Origin: Adiantum capillus-veneris | Taxonomy: Eukaryota; Streptophyta; Polypodiopsida; Polypodiales; Pteridaceae | Assembly (NCBI GenBank): GCA_014529385.2 | Contig: CM043965.1 | Location: 66,552,190-66,578,689, forward strand | Direction: 5' to 3' | Length of the DNA stretch: 26,500 nucleotides | Shown: positions 9,525 to 19,097 of the stretch, in pieces | Layout: each line of letters opens with the position of its first letter | How positions within the stretch are numbered: position 1 is the first letter of the stretch | Program-made: the position numbers and the translations under genes | The notes under the pieces: generated by a model | What the model saw: only the letters and a program-made list of their open reading frames with translations | Database searches by the model: none | What the model was told of the DNA's origin: nothing

Positions 9525-9795
9525 CAAAGGTTTCTTCGACCTTTGTGATCAAAGATTTATCATCAAGTGGGGTTGTCAAGCTTGCTACATTGGATGGTGA
9601 AGAAATGCCTAATTGGATTAGTGGTTGTTGCCTTAAAAAGTATCATTTACCACTAACCCAGAACATGCTTCAACAAATCCATGCAAAAAAGAAACGATCT
9701 CAAGAAAAAGAGTGCATAGAAGCTCAAGACAAAGCCTAGGAGTGCATGGCAAAACGAAAGCTTCTACGACAACAGCAGAAGCAGAAGGGACAACG
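9525..9795 (+). pseudogene. Integrase C-terminal (GPY/F) module, copy A
   Basis: The frame from about 9525 gives TFVIKDLSSSGVVKL, then LKKYHLPLTQNMLQQIHAKK. This matches in order the intact version at 18257-18616, which reads GPYRVCEITPQG and FKRYYDPLSQEELQAIHQKK. The shared Y-x-x-PL-x(4)-LQ-x-IH-x-KK stretch is the clearest link. A TAG at 9737-9739 breaks the frame, after which a basic Gln-rich linker (AKRKLLRQQQKQKGQ) matches ERQQRLRRQRE in the other copy. This module of gypsy integrases is thought to bind DNA. Confidence 0.72.
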
Positions 9796-10190
9796 GTAGA
9801 GTTTGGAGTGGAGCATACCGTAGATTCGATAATGAAAGTCAAGCTTGGAGGTAATCAAGTTGAGTCCATGCAATCCTAGATTCAAGAGCTCAAGGAAATC
9901 TTATTTCCTACAACCTATATAAACAGCTTGTACTAGAGAACAAACTGATGCCAACACAACAAGCCCTTCAAAGCTATTCGGAGCATTCAATCAAGGTAAT
10001 GGGATGGAAAATAATAATGGTACACATTAATCACTATGTCTATCCACATAAGTTTTATGTTCTGGAAGATACACGAGAGCAACATCCATTATTGCTCGGT
10101 CAACCATGGCAGCGACAATACAATATACAATTTGATTGGAGCTCTGATACAGTAAACATTCAACATGCTACTGCAAACCAAGAAGTTTCC
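9796..10190 (+). pseudogene. Post-integrase retropepsin-like domain, copy A
   Basis: After a frame change near 9865 the sequence gives AILDSRAQGNLISYNLYKQL (9870 onward). This is a retropepsin active-site region in which the expected Gly after Asp-Ser is Arg (codon AGA at 9885-9887). It continues through KFYVLED and HPLLLGQPWQRQYNIQFDW, the C-terminal LG-x-P/T-W...DW pattern of plant retroelement proteases. The intact counterpart at 18063 reads LLDTGAKHNLLSYGVW and LGRTWM...IDW. The Arg and at least two frame changes mean this copy is inactive. Confidence 0.72.
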
Positions 10191-10740
10191 TTTGTGGCAG
10201 AACAAAATGACAAACCATTGGTAATGGACTCAAAAGCTAAGGACAAACTAACAATGGATTCCAAAGAGCAAATCAAAGGAGATTACTACTATAGAGCCGA
10301 GCGCAAAAAATATGTCCGCCAAACCCACCAAGCAACAACCACCAATGCGGTCACCAACAACACCTAAGCAAGTCTGGGTCAAGAAGGCACAGGTTGCACA
10401 ATTACAACACACCAAGCTTAAACATATCTCAACAAAGACAAATGGTAAACCCCGAAAACAAACCCAACGGTATGATCAAGTATGGGTGCCGAAAAAGTTT
10501 ATTGCTACACAAGATAATCAAGCGCATATCTAGATTCCAAAGCGATACAACAAGGAACTCCCTCAGTACAAACCCCATAGATCCAACCAAAACCAAAGCC
10601 ATATAACCCACGACAAAATGTAAAGCAGATTTGGGTCCCCAAGAAATCAGGGCCAACTTCAAAAAAACCAACTCAATTTTGCATACTTAAACAAAGGCCA
10701 ACACAAACGACGTGTGGATCTTGGATTCAAACAAGAATGT
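10191..10740 (+). pseudogene. WVPK-repeat tail, copy A
   Basis: A basic, Gln/Lys/Thr/Pro-rich low-complexity region carries a spaced motif: KQVWVKK (10375-10386 for the core), QVWVPKK (10483-10494), a unit whose Trp codon is now TAG followed by IPK (10531-10542), and QIWVPKK (10632-10643). The first three share one frame and the last is in another. The same motif recurs three times downstream of the protease-like domain of the gypsy element at 17402-17582. No domain is recognised. A nucleic-acid or capsid contact role is a guess. Confidence 0.65.
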
Positions 10741-11100
10741 CACCACAAGCTGCAACACGGACCACGTATGCAAAGGCATCCATTGTCAATCAAACAACGA
10801 GAGACACAATTAAAATGATTATTATTTCACTGCTCTACTATTGGTATTGCCATAACGCGAAATCTCAACATCAAATGCCAATAAGCATATTGCTTATACC
10901 CTCCTCTTGCACAACATACATTTTTTTCCATGCATTGACCCCCGAGTATGTATATAGGGCTGCATTACATGGCATGCACTAGCACATATTGATAGCCATG
11001 CACAACACATACCCTAGGGCGATACACCGTCGTTCGGGAGGACTCCGACTAGGAGGGGGGAGGTCTTGCTGACCTAAACCAGCATTGGGGGGCATATACA

Positions 11101-11865
11101 TGCTCATCTAGCCTAGGGTTAACCTTCTTTTAAATTTTGTAGCCATCGAGTTAGTGGTTGTTGAGTTACGATCCAATTTCGATCTCTTCTCGGGCGATGC
11201 CACATTGCTGCTTTCGTGGGTTTTTCGCGTTGAAGTTAGCATAGAAGAAGAAGAGCACATGGTAATGAGCCTAACTCTATGTATGATGCCAATTGTTGTC
11301 TCGTGTGTCTTATGAAGCTGTAGAAGATCCGCGCGCTCTAGGTCTCTCGAGCTCTTCTCTCACTGTGAATAGTAGAAATGAGGTAATAAGTGGGCCCAAA
11401 ATATCTTATATCGGGGGTTCTGAGCCACTTACCACAAAATTTGACATGTGCTCTTAACTTGTCGCAAAATGTACTTTAGGCTCAAAAATTTCTCCATTTG
11501 GACTCCGTTTGTCCCATTTTTGGAAAATTTGTCATTTCGTCCAAAAACTGGTTGAATCAGGCTTTCCCCAACATTTTCATAATTGCACCCCGACTTCAGC
11601 ATATGTTGCCCTTGACTTGCTGATCACTCCCGTGTTTTTCTTTTGTTAATACGTCTCCATCTCACCTAATTTGTCTATTTATCTTCGTTTTTCTCCAGAA
11701 CATTAACAAAAAAAGAAGAAAAATAGCTAAATTAACTCAAAAAATATCAATAAATCCAAATAAATAAATAGAAATATGATAAACTGCTATTTATATTCAT
11801 TTATAGTATTTTTTGTCGGATTGCTCAATTTTTCTCATTTTTTTGCTTAAAAACTATTATTTTTA

Positions 11866-11905
<40 letters not shown>

Positions 11906-13110
11906 CTAGAGACTCATTTTTGGCATTGTCCTCATATCTCTCTAGAATCACATTAAATAAGGGCATATATACTTGGGTTCACCAAAAAAAATCTACAATC
12001 AAACACAACAAAACTCAAAAACATAGAAAACAATGCCCTTTTAGTTCTTTTAAGTATGTTAGATTCGCATTGAGAAGCCAACAATGAAGGCATACATACC
12101 AGATTATTTTGCCAAATGCATTGTATGTCAAAAAACAAAGTATGATAGAGAAAAGTAGAATGGCTTGCTTCAACTATTGCCTGCACGTGATTCCCCATGG
12201 GAGATTATATTCATGGATTCATCTTTGGATTACCCAAGTCCATACATGGGAATATGAAAATATTGTGGGTGGGCTACCAAGCCTCACACTTGCCTTATTG
12301 TAGACATAACAAGAACCACGAACATAACTGTCAATCCATGGGATGAAGTAGAATCATCTAGTGCACGGAGGCTACGAGAGAGTGTCAATCTCTCGGAGAA
12401 CATTTCAACTATCTCAACTAAGAAGTTACACTCAGACGGACGTCAGTAATCAAAAGCTAGTCGCTAATTGGTGAGCTATATGTGCTAGTTTCATGAGTCC
12501 CCATCACCCAAACATCACCAAATTTCTAGGACAAGTAGACATGACCTAGATATAGGCATCTATGGTCTCATTTTTGCCTTTCTATCACTTGCAAAAAATG
12601 CAATTATTTACAATATGGCAGATTTGACCTAACTATTTTTTCTGCTAAAAACCCCTAATTTCTTGGAGCCTATAGAAGTCTATCTGGAACAAGTTGTTAG
12701 AATGGCACCAAACTTCATGAGTAGGTGCTCCTCGAGGTTATCTATAAGCCCATGTAATCTCCTCCATAGTCAAACTACCAAAATTAGGTCAAAAATTTGA
12801 GCCAAGCATCGGATACACAAAGCGTCATTTGGCTCTAACGGCCGAATGATGCATCCATTTGACACGAAATTTCACGAACATCATCGACATACCATCGACA
12901 ACCGAAACATATGGTCAAGCATCAAGGAAAATCATCATCGATCATTTCCTCACAAAAACACACAATTTGAGCGACAAATCGCCAAAAATGGTATACGTAA
13001 GGCCAAAGGCTACAACGAAGCCATGGAAAGGTGTCCTACTGCATCTACAAGCTTGGATGATCAAGCTCAAGAAGAATCATTGTGGAAAGTCAATACCAAA
13101 TGCAAAAAAC
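11101..13110. other. Non-coding, repeat-derived sequence; one microsatellite
   Basis: No convincing gene. The first few hundred bases follow the purine runs of copy A and could be a decayed gypsy LTR, but I could not find a partner or ends. A pair of overlapping 80-90 codon ORFs near 12846-13125 look random. Stretches such as CAAGTTTCAT and CCATTTGGA resemble those in the tandem array that follows, so the array may extend leftward in decayed form. Confidence 0.5.
11866..11905. repeat. Compound microsatellite (AT)n(AC)n
   Basis: About ten AT units run directly into about ten AC units. Confidence 0.95.
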
Positions 13111-14700
13111 CATTTTAGAGCCTAAAATGCCAAACAGGAAAAATCTATGCTAAATATTTGACTTTTTAAGTTGAAAACTAGCAATTAGGGCTTAGGGTAC
13201 AAGCACAAAACACAAAGTGTCAAATTCAGTTTTTCATAGAATAGACATTATACGCGTAGATGTCTCACAGCCAACTTCTACACAGGAATCTTCACATTTG
13301 AATTCACAACCACATTGTGCATACATTTTAGAGCCTAAAATGCCAAACAAGAAGTTTTTATGCTAGATATCTGACTTCTTAAGTTGAAAACTAGAAATTA
13401 GGGCTTAGGCTTAGGGTACAAGCACAAAACAGTCCAAAGCATCAAATTTAGTTTTTCATAAAATAGACAACATACGTGTATGATGTCTCAGAGCCAATTT
13501 TGTACAGGAATCTTCACAATTAAATTCACAAACACATTGTGCATACTCTAAACATGAAGCACACAAAGTTTCATAGGGTTTGGAGCTAGTTAGGGTGTCC
13601 AATGCCTAAAAACCGCAAAGTCTAGGTCTAACTCAACAAATTGGCCTTAGACCTACCAAAAGTGCTCCAAACCATGTGAAACTTGACACATGCATTGTAC
13701 TTTGCATACACGTCATGCTCATATCATCACAATTGAAATTCTTCAAAGAAGATATCATACACGTATGATACAGATGCCAAACTCAACATTTTTCATCATA
13801 AGCATACTCACCACATAGTATAAAAACCATATGTTCAATTTGGACCAGTTTGAGCAAGCTCTTGACCACTTGAACCCAAAAATTAAAAAATATTGACCGA
13901 AGACACATTCTATGGCCCCAACCAATTGAATTCACCTTTAAATCAAAATATGAGATGATCAGAGTTTTACCCATCACCTGGGGATCCTACAGGTCAAGTT
14001 TGGACCAAAAATCCCAAAGTGGACATCATACGCATATGATGTCTCCAAAGGCCAAAACGACCAACTCGGAATAAGTTTTTACTTCCAATGCCTTATTCCC
14101 ATCATTCTTAGCTCATAGCTCAAGTTCCATCAAGTTTCAACTCTTTATACCCATCCAAACCCAAGTTTTGGAACTCATATGCTCTATACTTAATTTTTGG
14201 CTTCAAACACATGAAAAAAATTCCAAGTCAAAGTCCGATACCACATGAGGCTATGCCAAGCTAAAACCCAGCTTTGACACAAGTTTGAGCCCCTTTGGAC
14301 AAAGTAGACATCATACGCGCATGATGTCTTCATAGCCGAAATTTGAACCTGGGAGCTAACTTGACCTAATCTAAGCCTTCATTACATAATTATGAGAGCA
14401 TCTACCAAGTTTCATCCCATTTGAACCTCACTTGCTCAAAATTTACCCAGAATACAAATTCAAAGCCTGAAAGCAGTTATAATGACCACATCTTGCCCAA
14501 ATGACATCCAAATTGAAATCCATGCATATACCTATGATGTACATTCTATGAGCTATGCACATATAAAAAATCACCTCATTCTAACCACTTAGACATCATA
14601 CACATATGATGTCTCATAGCATAAATCTGCACCCAAAATGCACTTTTAACCACATGTATAGCACCCTCAGGCCCTAATTAGCTTATGTTTCAATTTTGAA
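13111..14700. repeat. Degenerate tandem array of about 220-285 bp units, each with a palindrome
   Basis: A 22-24 base palindrome, AGACATCATACG followed by its complement, occurs at 13243, 13465, 13750, 14021, 14306 and 14591. Spacings are 222, 285, 271, 285 and 285. Most copies are followed by CTCATAGCC-like text and share CAAGTTTCAT and CATTTGGA segments in between. The first two units (13111-13323 and 13324-13545) are a plain tandem duplication beginning CATTTTAGAGCC and ending ATTGTGCATA. No ORF is present. It may be a satellite or the internally repeated leader or LTR of an unknown retroelement. Confidence 0.75.
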
Positions 14701-14769
14701 GTCATTTGGATAGCTAGAAATTAATAAAATGCCAGATTTTGTAAATAATGCTAACTTTTTGCACTTGGA

Positions 14770-15337
14770 GTGCGTGCAGGATCAATGGGTGCCGACAAAT
14801 TGCCAAAAAAGAAGAAGAGACTCTCCTTGAAATACATAATTACAATAGAAGAGACCTACACAATCCCCAATGAGACATTGAAGCCAACAAAGGCTTGGGT
14901 CGATGAAGGAGCACTAGGGACTGACCATTTACCAAGGCACTTTCAGATACCCACAAGGAAACACCGTGGATATCCCCATGAATCCACGAGAAATCATGGA
15001 CTATGCCACCAGCTGGAGAGAGCTGATTTGCACAACTTCTTCACAACACAACCAACAATGTGGATAGTCAAAGAGTTTATGAGCTAGCTAGCTCTATTCA
15101 AAAGGACGGCAAGGTAATGAATACTGTTTTAGATGGCCAGAAGACCGAGGTAGTAATCACCACTCAAATCATTATGGATGCTTTGGGGCTACACAATGAT
15201 GGCAGCTCAATCGGAGAAAGAAGAGATACAATAGAGGTGTGCTCACACAAGAAAACCAACCCCACTTTCAAAGACCTAGTGGATCCAAAGGCAGCAAAGA
15301 TTTGCAAGTTATGTAATCAATACTTCCATGTATGCAG
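14770..15337 (+). pseudogene. Unidentified ORF, frameshifted and cut by copia copy 2
   Basis: From ATG near 14785 the frame gives MGADKLPKKKKRLSLKYIIT. A shift near 14928 leads to YQGTFRYPQGNTVDIPMNPR then DYATSWREL, and another near 15058 to SQRVYELASSIQKDGKVMNT, TQIIMDALGLHNDG, CSHKKTNPTFKDL and KICKLCNQYFHV. The last piece runs into the LTR of copia copy 2 at 15338. Read together it is a protein-like sequence of some 185 residues with a basic N-terminus and Cys/His residues near the end (KICKLCNQYFH). I do not recognise the family. A retroelement gag or a host gene piece are both possible. Confidence 0.45.
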
Positions 15338-15564
15338 TGTTGGAAATAGGGTTGCAGAGAAACGCACACAACTTGGATAAGACGAAGGAAGCTCAAGGCA
15401 CACAATAGAGACTATGCTACTTAGTGTGCTTTGGAAAGATAGATAACCCTAGAGTGATGGGCGTATATACAATGCACGGGGGAAAAAACCTCTTAAAGAG
15501 GGAAAAAATGCCCCGGTGGTCCTAGTGTGTTCACACACATCACTACCACATGTATATGGTAACA
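15338..15564 (-). repeat. Copia copy 2, 3' LTR
   Basis: 227 bp, starting TGTTGGAAAT and ending GGTAACA on the + strand. It aligns end to end without length change to the two LTRs of copy 1, with more substitutions in its left third. The five bases before it are TGCAG, with no copy at the other end. Confidence 0.9.
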
Positions 15565-15869
15565 AATCCCCCCTGGAGTGATGCGGTGAACGAGAGCTGG
15601 CACGTGAGTAAAGGGAAGTGACATGCCTTGAGGACATGATCAGTCCACAAAGGGGAGTAAGCCCAAAGCTTTGTGGAAAGCTTCAAGCTTCTCACGAGAC
15701 AATGCCTTTGTGAAAAGTGTCTTGATCCCAGGTACATAAAGTGCATCAACAAGTGTGAAAGAACTGCCATTAGCAGCAGTAAGCACAATCTTTCCAACTC
15801 CCTAAACCGGATAAGAGGCATTGTTGGCATAAGTGACTAAATTCCCATGAGGGACAGACTCAAGAGAGG

Positions 15870-16923
15870 CATGCATCATGGACAACAGGATTGTAAGTGC
15901 ACTCTGCACTAAAAGCCCATTCTGCATCAACATCAGCAACACAGTCTCCTTTCACAGAAGACTCAACAATGGCTGCATTTATAGTGGAACCAACATTTGC
16001 AATGGAACCACCCTCTTTCTTCTTAGCCTCTTTGGCCTTCAACTAGGACACTGTTTGATCAAGTGATCATTAGCTTTACAATAATGGCAACGCATCTTCT
16101 TTTTGCCCTTATCACCAGAATTTCTAACAAATTGCTGCCAGCAGAAGCATTAGGAACAGAAGTTTTGCCACTCGCAACAGAAGCATAAGAAGTGGCTGCA
16201 TTGTTGTTACCACCCTTTCTTTCAAAGCAATAAGAGACTGTTCAACTGGACGATGTCTAGTCCTGTTTTTTCTGGAAAGTGACTCTTACAACTGCAATGT
16301 GCATAATGCATCAAACTTGACAACTTATGGATTTCCTTGGGTCATAAGTCTCCAAGTACTAGCAAAAGTCTGGTAAGAATCTGGTAAGGCATCAAGAACA
16401 GTCTGCACAAGGGAACTGTCTGAAATGACTTCACCTGCAGAAATAATTTGCTCATTGATATCCTTGACACTAGCAAGAAAAGTGTCCATATCATCTTCCT
16501 CATGCATAATCTTCGACACCAGCTCTTTACACAGCAAAGCAATTTTAGCCTCATTGCAGCTTGCATAAAGACCCGCTAGAATATCCCAAGCCTGTTTTGC
16601 AGATTTTGTTGAACGGATGTGAAAAACAATGGTGCGCTTCACAGACAGCACAATCAATGCATGAGCTTGTGCATCCTTTACATCCCAACGAGCTTGTTCT
16701 ATCGTAGGGAAAACAACTCTAATAGCAGCAATCCTTGCAGCAAAACCTGCAACATCGCCTACATCCTCAGAACCAGGACGTACATCAATGCCCGCACAAT
16801 ATTCCAGATGCCCTTTGACACAAGAACGTGTTGCATCATATAAGCCCACATAGGGTAATTGTCCCCATCCAACCTGTCCTCAGTAAAAAACATCTTGAAG
16901 ACATCTGTGTTGTTGTCAACCAT
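15870..16923 (-). pseudogene. Copia copy 2 Gag with start of protease region
   Basis: Starts at the ATG at 16923 (MVDNNTDVFKMF, RLDGDNYPMWAYMM). A frameshift near 16790-16800 leads into the rest of Gag (KSAKQAWDIL, LYASCNEAK, LDALPDSYQTF), which stops near 16325. The zinc knuckle CHYCKANDHLIKQC is intact near 16063-16100. The Gag-to-protease junction (15860-16042) reads through in one frame (INAAIVESSVKGDCVADVDA), which is how the extra base in copy 1 was recognised. The protease active site is deleted just beyond it. Confidence 0.85.
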
Positions 16924-17271
16924 GATAAATGCTGTACGTGATGTGAAAACTGCCCAAAAATAGAAGAAGCAGAGTGGCAACAACACGTGCTATATAGCAC
17001 AAACCGTAGAAGACTGGAAGGAACCTGTTATGCAGAAAACATCACTGACAAAAATTTTGCACAAAATGACAAAATTGCCTGTGCAGACCTGCCTGTAGTG
17101 GAAACGGATGCCGAAATGAGCCCGAATCAAAAATCTGAGTAGACTTAACTCTTTGAGCTTTCTCGAGATATTTGTCGACCTGCAAACGCTCGCAAAACCT
17201 CACTGTTATCGGAGAAAGTGAGCAGGCGTGTGCTGGAGCAGCTGGTGACTAAGCTCGGGAGGACGTAACCT

Positions 17272-17283
17272 GCTCTGATACCA
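17272..17283 (-). other. Primer-binding site of copia copy 2
   Basis: Minus strand TGGTATCAGAGC, identical to that of copy 1. Only AT and four LTR-like bases (TGTT) separate it from unrelated gypsy sequence. Confidence 0.9.
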
Positions 17284-17359
17284 ATTGTTAGGTGTGTAGC
17301 ATTCTGTGATCTTTCCCTTCCCACGGTCTGCCATTGGCTTTAGCGTTACACTGTTTGAC

Positions 17360-18256
17360 TCATATGGGTTTGTTGTCGATAGGGAAGGGACACATTTTAC
17401 GTTTAGGTACCCAAATTTGCTCATTTCCATCATAGTAGCCTTGGGCTTCTAATAGTTGTTTTGGAATCCATCGTGATTTGGTCTTGACTCTCCTAGGGCG
17501 CGCTCTTGGTTTTCCGGGGAAATTTTTTCTTGGAATGGATGGGAGGGTTGAGGTAGTTGGAAGTAAGGCCTTGGGGACCCATTGATATGTACTCTTAGGT
17601 CGTGCAGGTTGAGTACTTGCAATATTACTGCTTGCTGCAACTACAAGTGTTGAACTGCTAGGTTCATGGGTAGTTGGCAAAGACGAGTTAACCACCTTGG
17701 CTTGTGAATGTTGGCTATCCTTCAACTTTGCTAGAGTTTGCAATGTAGGTGAATTTGCTTGAATGATAGAGGTAAGAGTCGGTGGTCGCGTCGTGACACT
17801 ACCAGTATCCCAATCAATAGTGCATTTGGTTGCCAACATCCACGTGCGTCCCAGGTTTACGTTGCCTTCCATAGCTCCCGCGGGCATGACTAGAAACCTC
17901 TGCACTATGCTTCCATTGTCATAGTCAACAGGGGTCTGAAGGACTCCAAGAATAGCAGTTTTCTTTTTATTAATGCCCTTGACTTGCATCGTACTCGGGG
18001 ATAGGGTCGGTTTCCCTAATTGACACCAAACTCCATAGGACAACAAATTGTGTTTAGCTCCCGTATCTAATAAGGCATTGTATAGTACTTTCCCATAGGG
18101 GCTATTTAGCTCAATTGGGTATCGTAGGGGTGACTCAGATTCTAATGAGTCGTCATCTGTGTCCTCGAAAAATGCTTGCGTGATTCCCAGATTAGCCTCT
18201 CGTTGGCGTCTAAGACGTTGTTGTCGTTCTCAAGCCTCAACTCTTGCTTGGATTTT
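17360..18256 (-). pseudogene. Second retropepsin-like domain plus WVPK tail, downstream of integrase
   Basis: This lies in the same frame as the integrase C-terminus, separated from it only by TAA (18257-18259) and TGA (18230-18232). It reads ERQQRLRRQRE, an acidic stretch, then ALLDTGAKHNLLSYGVW with a canonical aspartic protease site (LLDTGA at 18054-18071). VLQTPV and FLVMPAG follow, then LGRTWMLATKCTIDW, the usual C-terminal protease element. After it comes a Ser/Thr/Pro-rich tail with QWVPK (17571-17582), RWIPK (17459-17470) and IWVPK (17402-17413), ending at TGA 17360-17362. It is distinct from the protease between gag and RT. It may process the polyprotein or serve another role; the role is unknown. 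A closely ordered but diverged copy is at 9796-10740. Confidence 0.8.
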
Positions 18257-18652
18257 TTAAAGCTCTGCTTGTTCCTTGGCAGCCTTCTTTTGATGGATGG
18301 CTTGCAACTCTTCTTGGCTTAGAGGATCATAATATCTTTTGAATTTACTCCCATTAAGGAATCCAATGGTTTCAACTCCATCTAGAGTCCCTTGCGGGGT
18401 AATTTCACACACTCGATATGGTCCCTTACCAGCATATTTCAATTTCTTCTTTTCATTACGTACCCCGTACATAAGAACTTTATCACCAAACTTGATGTCT
18501 TTATCCTTTAAATGGCTATCAAACCACTTCTTTCTCCTATCCTTCTCCACTAGAGCATTTCGCACAACTAATTGCCTCTCTTCATCTAGCCTTTCCAGGA
18601 TATATAATCGCTCCACTAAGGGGTTACCATCCCAACCTTCTTGAGAAGCTAC
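18257..18652 (-). pseudogene. Gypsy integrase C-terminal region with GPY/F module
   Basis: The frame continues from the integrase core after an in-frame TGA at 18653-18655. It reads WDGNPLVERLYILERLDEER, KDRRKKWFDSHLKDK, FGDKVLMYG, then GKGPYRVCEITPQGTLDG, the GPY/F module of gypsy integrases, and FKRYYDPLSQEELQAIHQKK. It contributes to integrase assembly and DNA binding. No chromodomain is seen after it; the retropepsin-like domain follows. Confidence 0.85.
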
Positions 18653-19097
18653 TCAAAGACTAGGAATGACAAACTCCCATGGCATAACTGCTTCTTGGCC
18701 ATACACCATCTTAAACGGTGTGCAATTAATAGCAACTTTATACGTAGTACGATAAGCCCATAAAGTTGATGTAAGCTTTAGGTCCCAATCAGTGCGATGA
18801 GCCTCAACTGTCTTTGTCAAAATGGAGATGAGAGTTTTGTTGGTACTCTCAGCTTGGCCATTTGCGTGGGGATAATAGGGTGTAGACTTGTGGTGAGATA
18901 TCATGAAGTTTGATGTGAGTTCTTTTATTTACTTCATTTATAAAATGAGTTCCATTGTCACTCACAAGTTCAAAGGGGCATCCAAAACGTGTGATAATGT
19001 TCTCAAAGAGGAACTTAGCTGTTGTTTTTGCATCCGCCTTTCATGTTGCTTTTGATTCAGCCCATTTGGTTACATAGTCGGTAGCCACAATGATATA
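18653..19097 (-). pseudogene. Gypsy integrase catalytic core
   Basis: After the TGA at 19098-19100 the frame reads YIIVATDYVTKWAE, a second stop at 19041-19043, then LVSDNGTHF, holding the second catalytic Asp. A frameshift near 18930-18945 leads to STPYYPHANGQAESTNK with the catalytic Glu, then WAYRTTYK and YGQEAVMPWE, to TGA 18653-18655. The first Asp (WGLDFVG) is in the preceding open frame. All three catalytic residues are present, so the loss of function comes from stops and the frameshift. Confidence 0.87.

Larger units (their letters stand above)
9415..11100 (+). mobile_element. 3' fragment of a Ty3/gypsy-type element (copy A)
   Basis: In order on the + strand: integrase C-terminal GPY/F-like module (about 9525-9739), basic linker, retropepsin-like domain (about 9796-10190), WVPK-repeat tail (to about 10740), and G-rich purine runs near 11051-11063 and 11085-11092 that could include a polypurine tract. 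The parts are homologous by eye and in order to 17360-18616 on the minus strand, but are much more diverged and broken. No LTR could be delimited, and the upstream pol genes are absent. Confidence 0.7.
15338..17285 (-). mobile_element. Copia copy 2: internally deleted, single LTR
   Basis: Same family as copy 1 by near-identity of LTR, leader, Gag and PBS. It has a 3' LTR (15338-15564), purine tract, a short 3' end of pol, then a jump at 15717 corresponding to loss of about 2.9 kb (copy 1 positions about 1594-4495: most of RNase H, RT, integrase). A second deletion at 15869/15870 removes 83 bp with the protease active site (copy 1 4648-4730). Gag, leader and PBS remain. There is no 5' LTR: after PBS and AT only TGTT matches before the sequence diverges. 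No flanking target duplication is seen. It could only have moved with help from full copies. Confidence 0.88.

Noticed and set aside
9500-9550. Imperfect palindrome around GATCAAAGG...CCTTTGTGATC
   Set aside because: Short, with several mismatches and overlapping integrase-derived coding sequence; not distinguishable from chance.
10737-10982. 81-codon ORF after the WVPK tail of copy A
   Set aside because: No motif matches the other copy, and composition is random-looking; at most a decayed end of the tail.
11041-11400. 3' LTR of gypsy copy A
   Set aside because: Purine runs are present near 11051 and 11085, but no second LTR copy or TG...CA borders could be found in the window.
12846-13125. 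Two overlapping ORFs of about 90 codons
   Set aside because: They overlap in different frames in AT-rich repeat sequence, with low-complexity composition and no motif; likely chance.
13243-14614. CRISPR-like array of spaced palindromes
   Set aside because: Spacing is about 285 bp, intervening sequences are themselves repeats, and the context is eukaryotic.
17360-18256. Env-like ORF downstream of gypsy integrase
   Set aside because: No signal peptide or membrane segment is visible; instead LLDTGA and LGRTWM...IDW mark a retropepsin-like domain.
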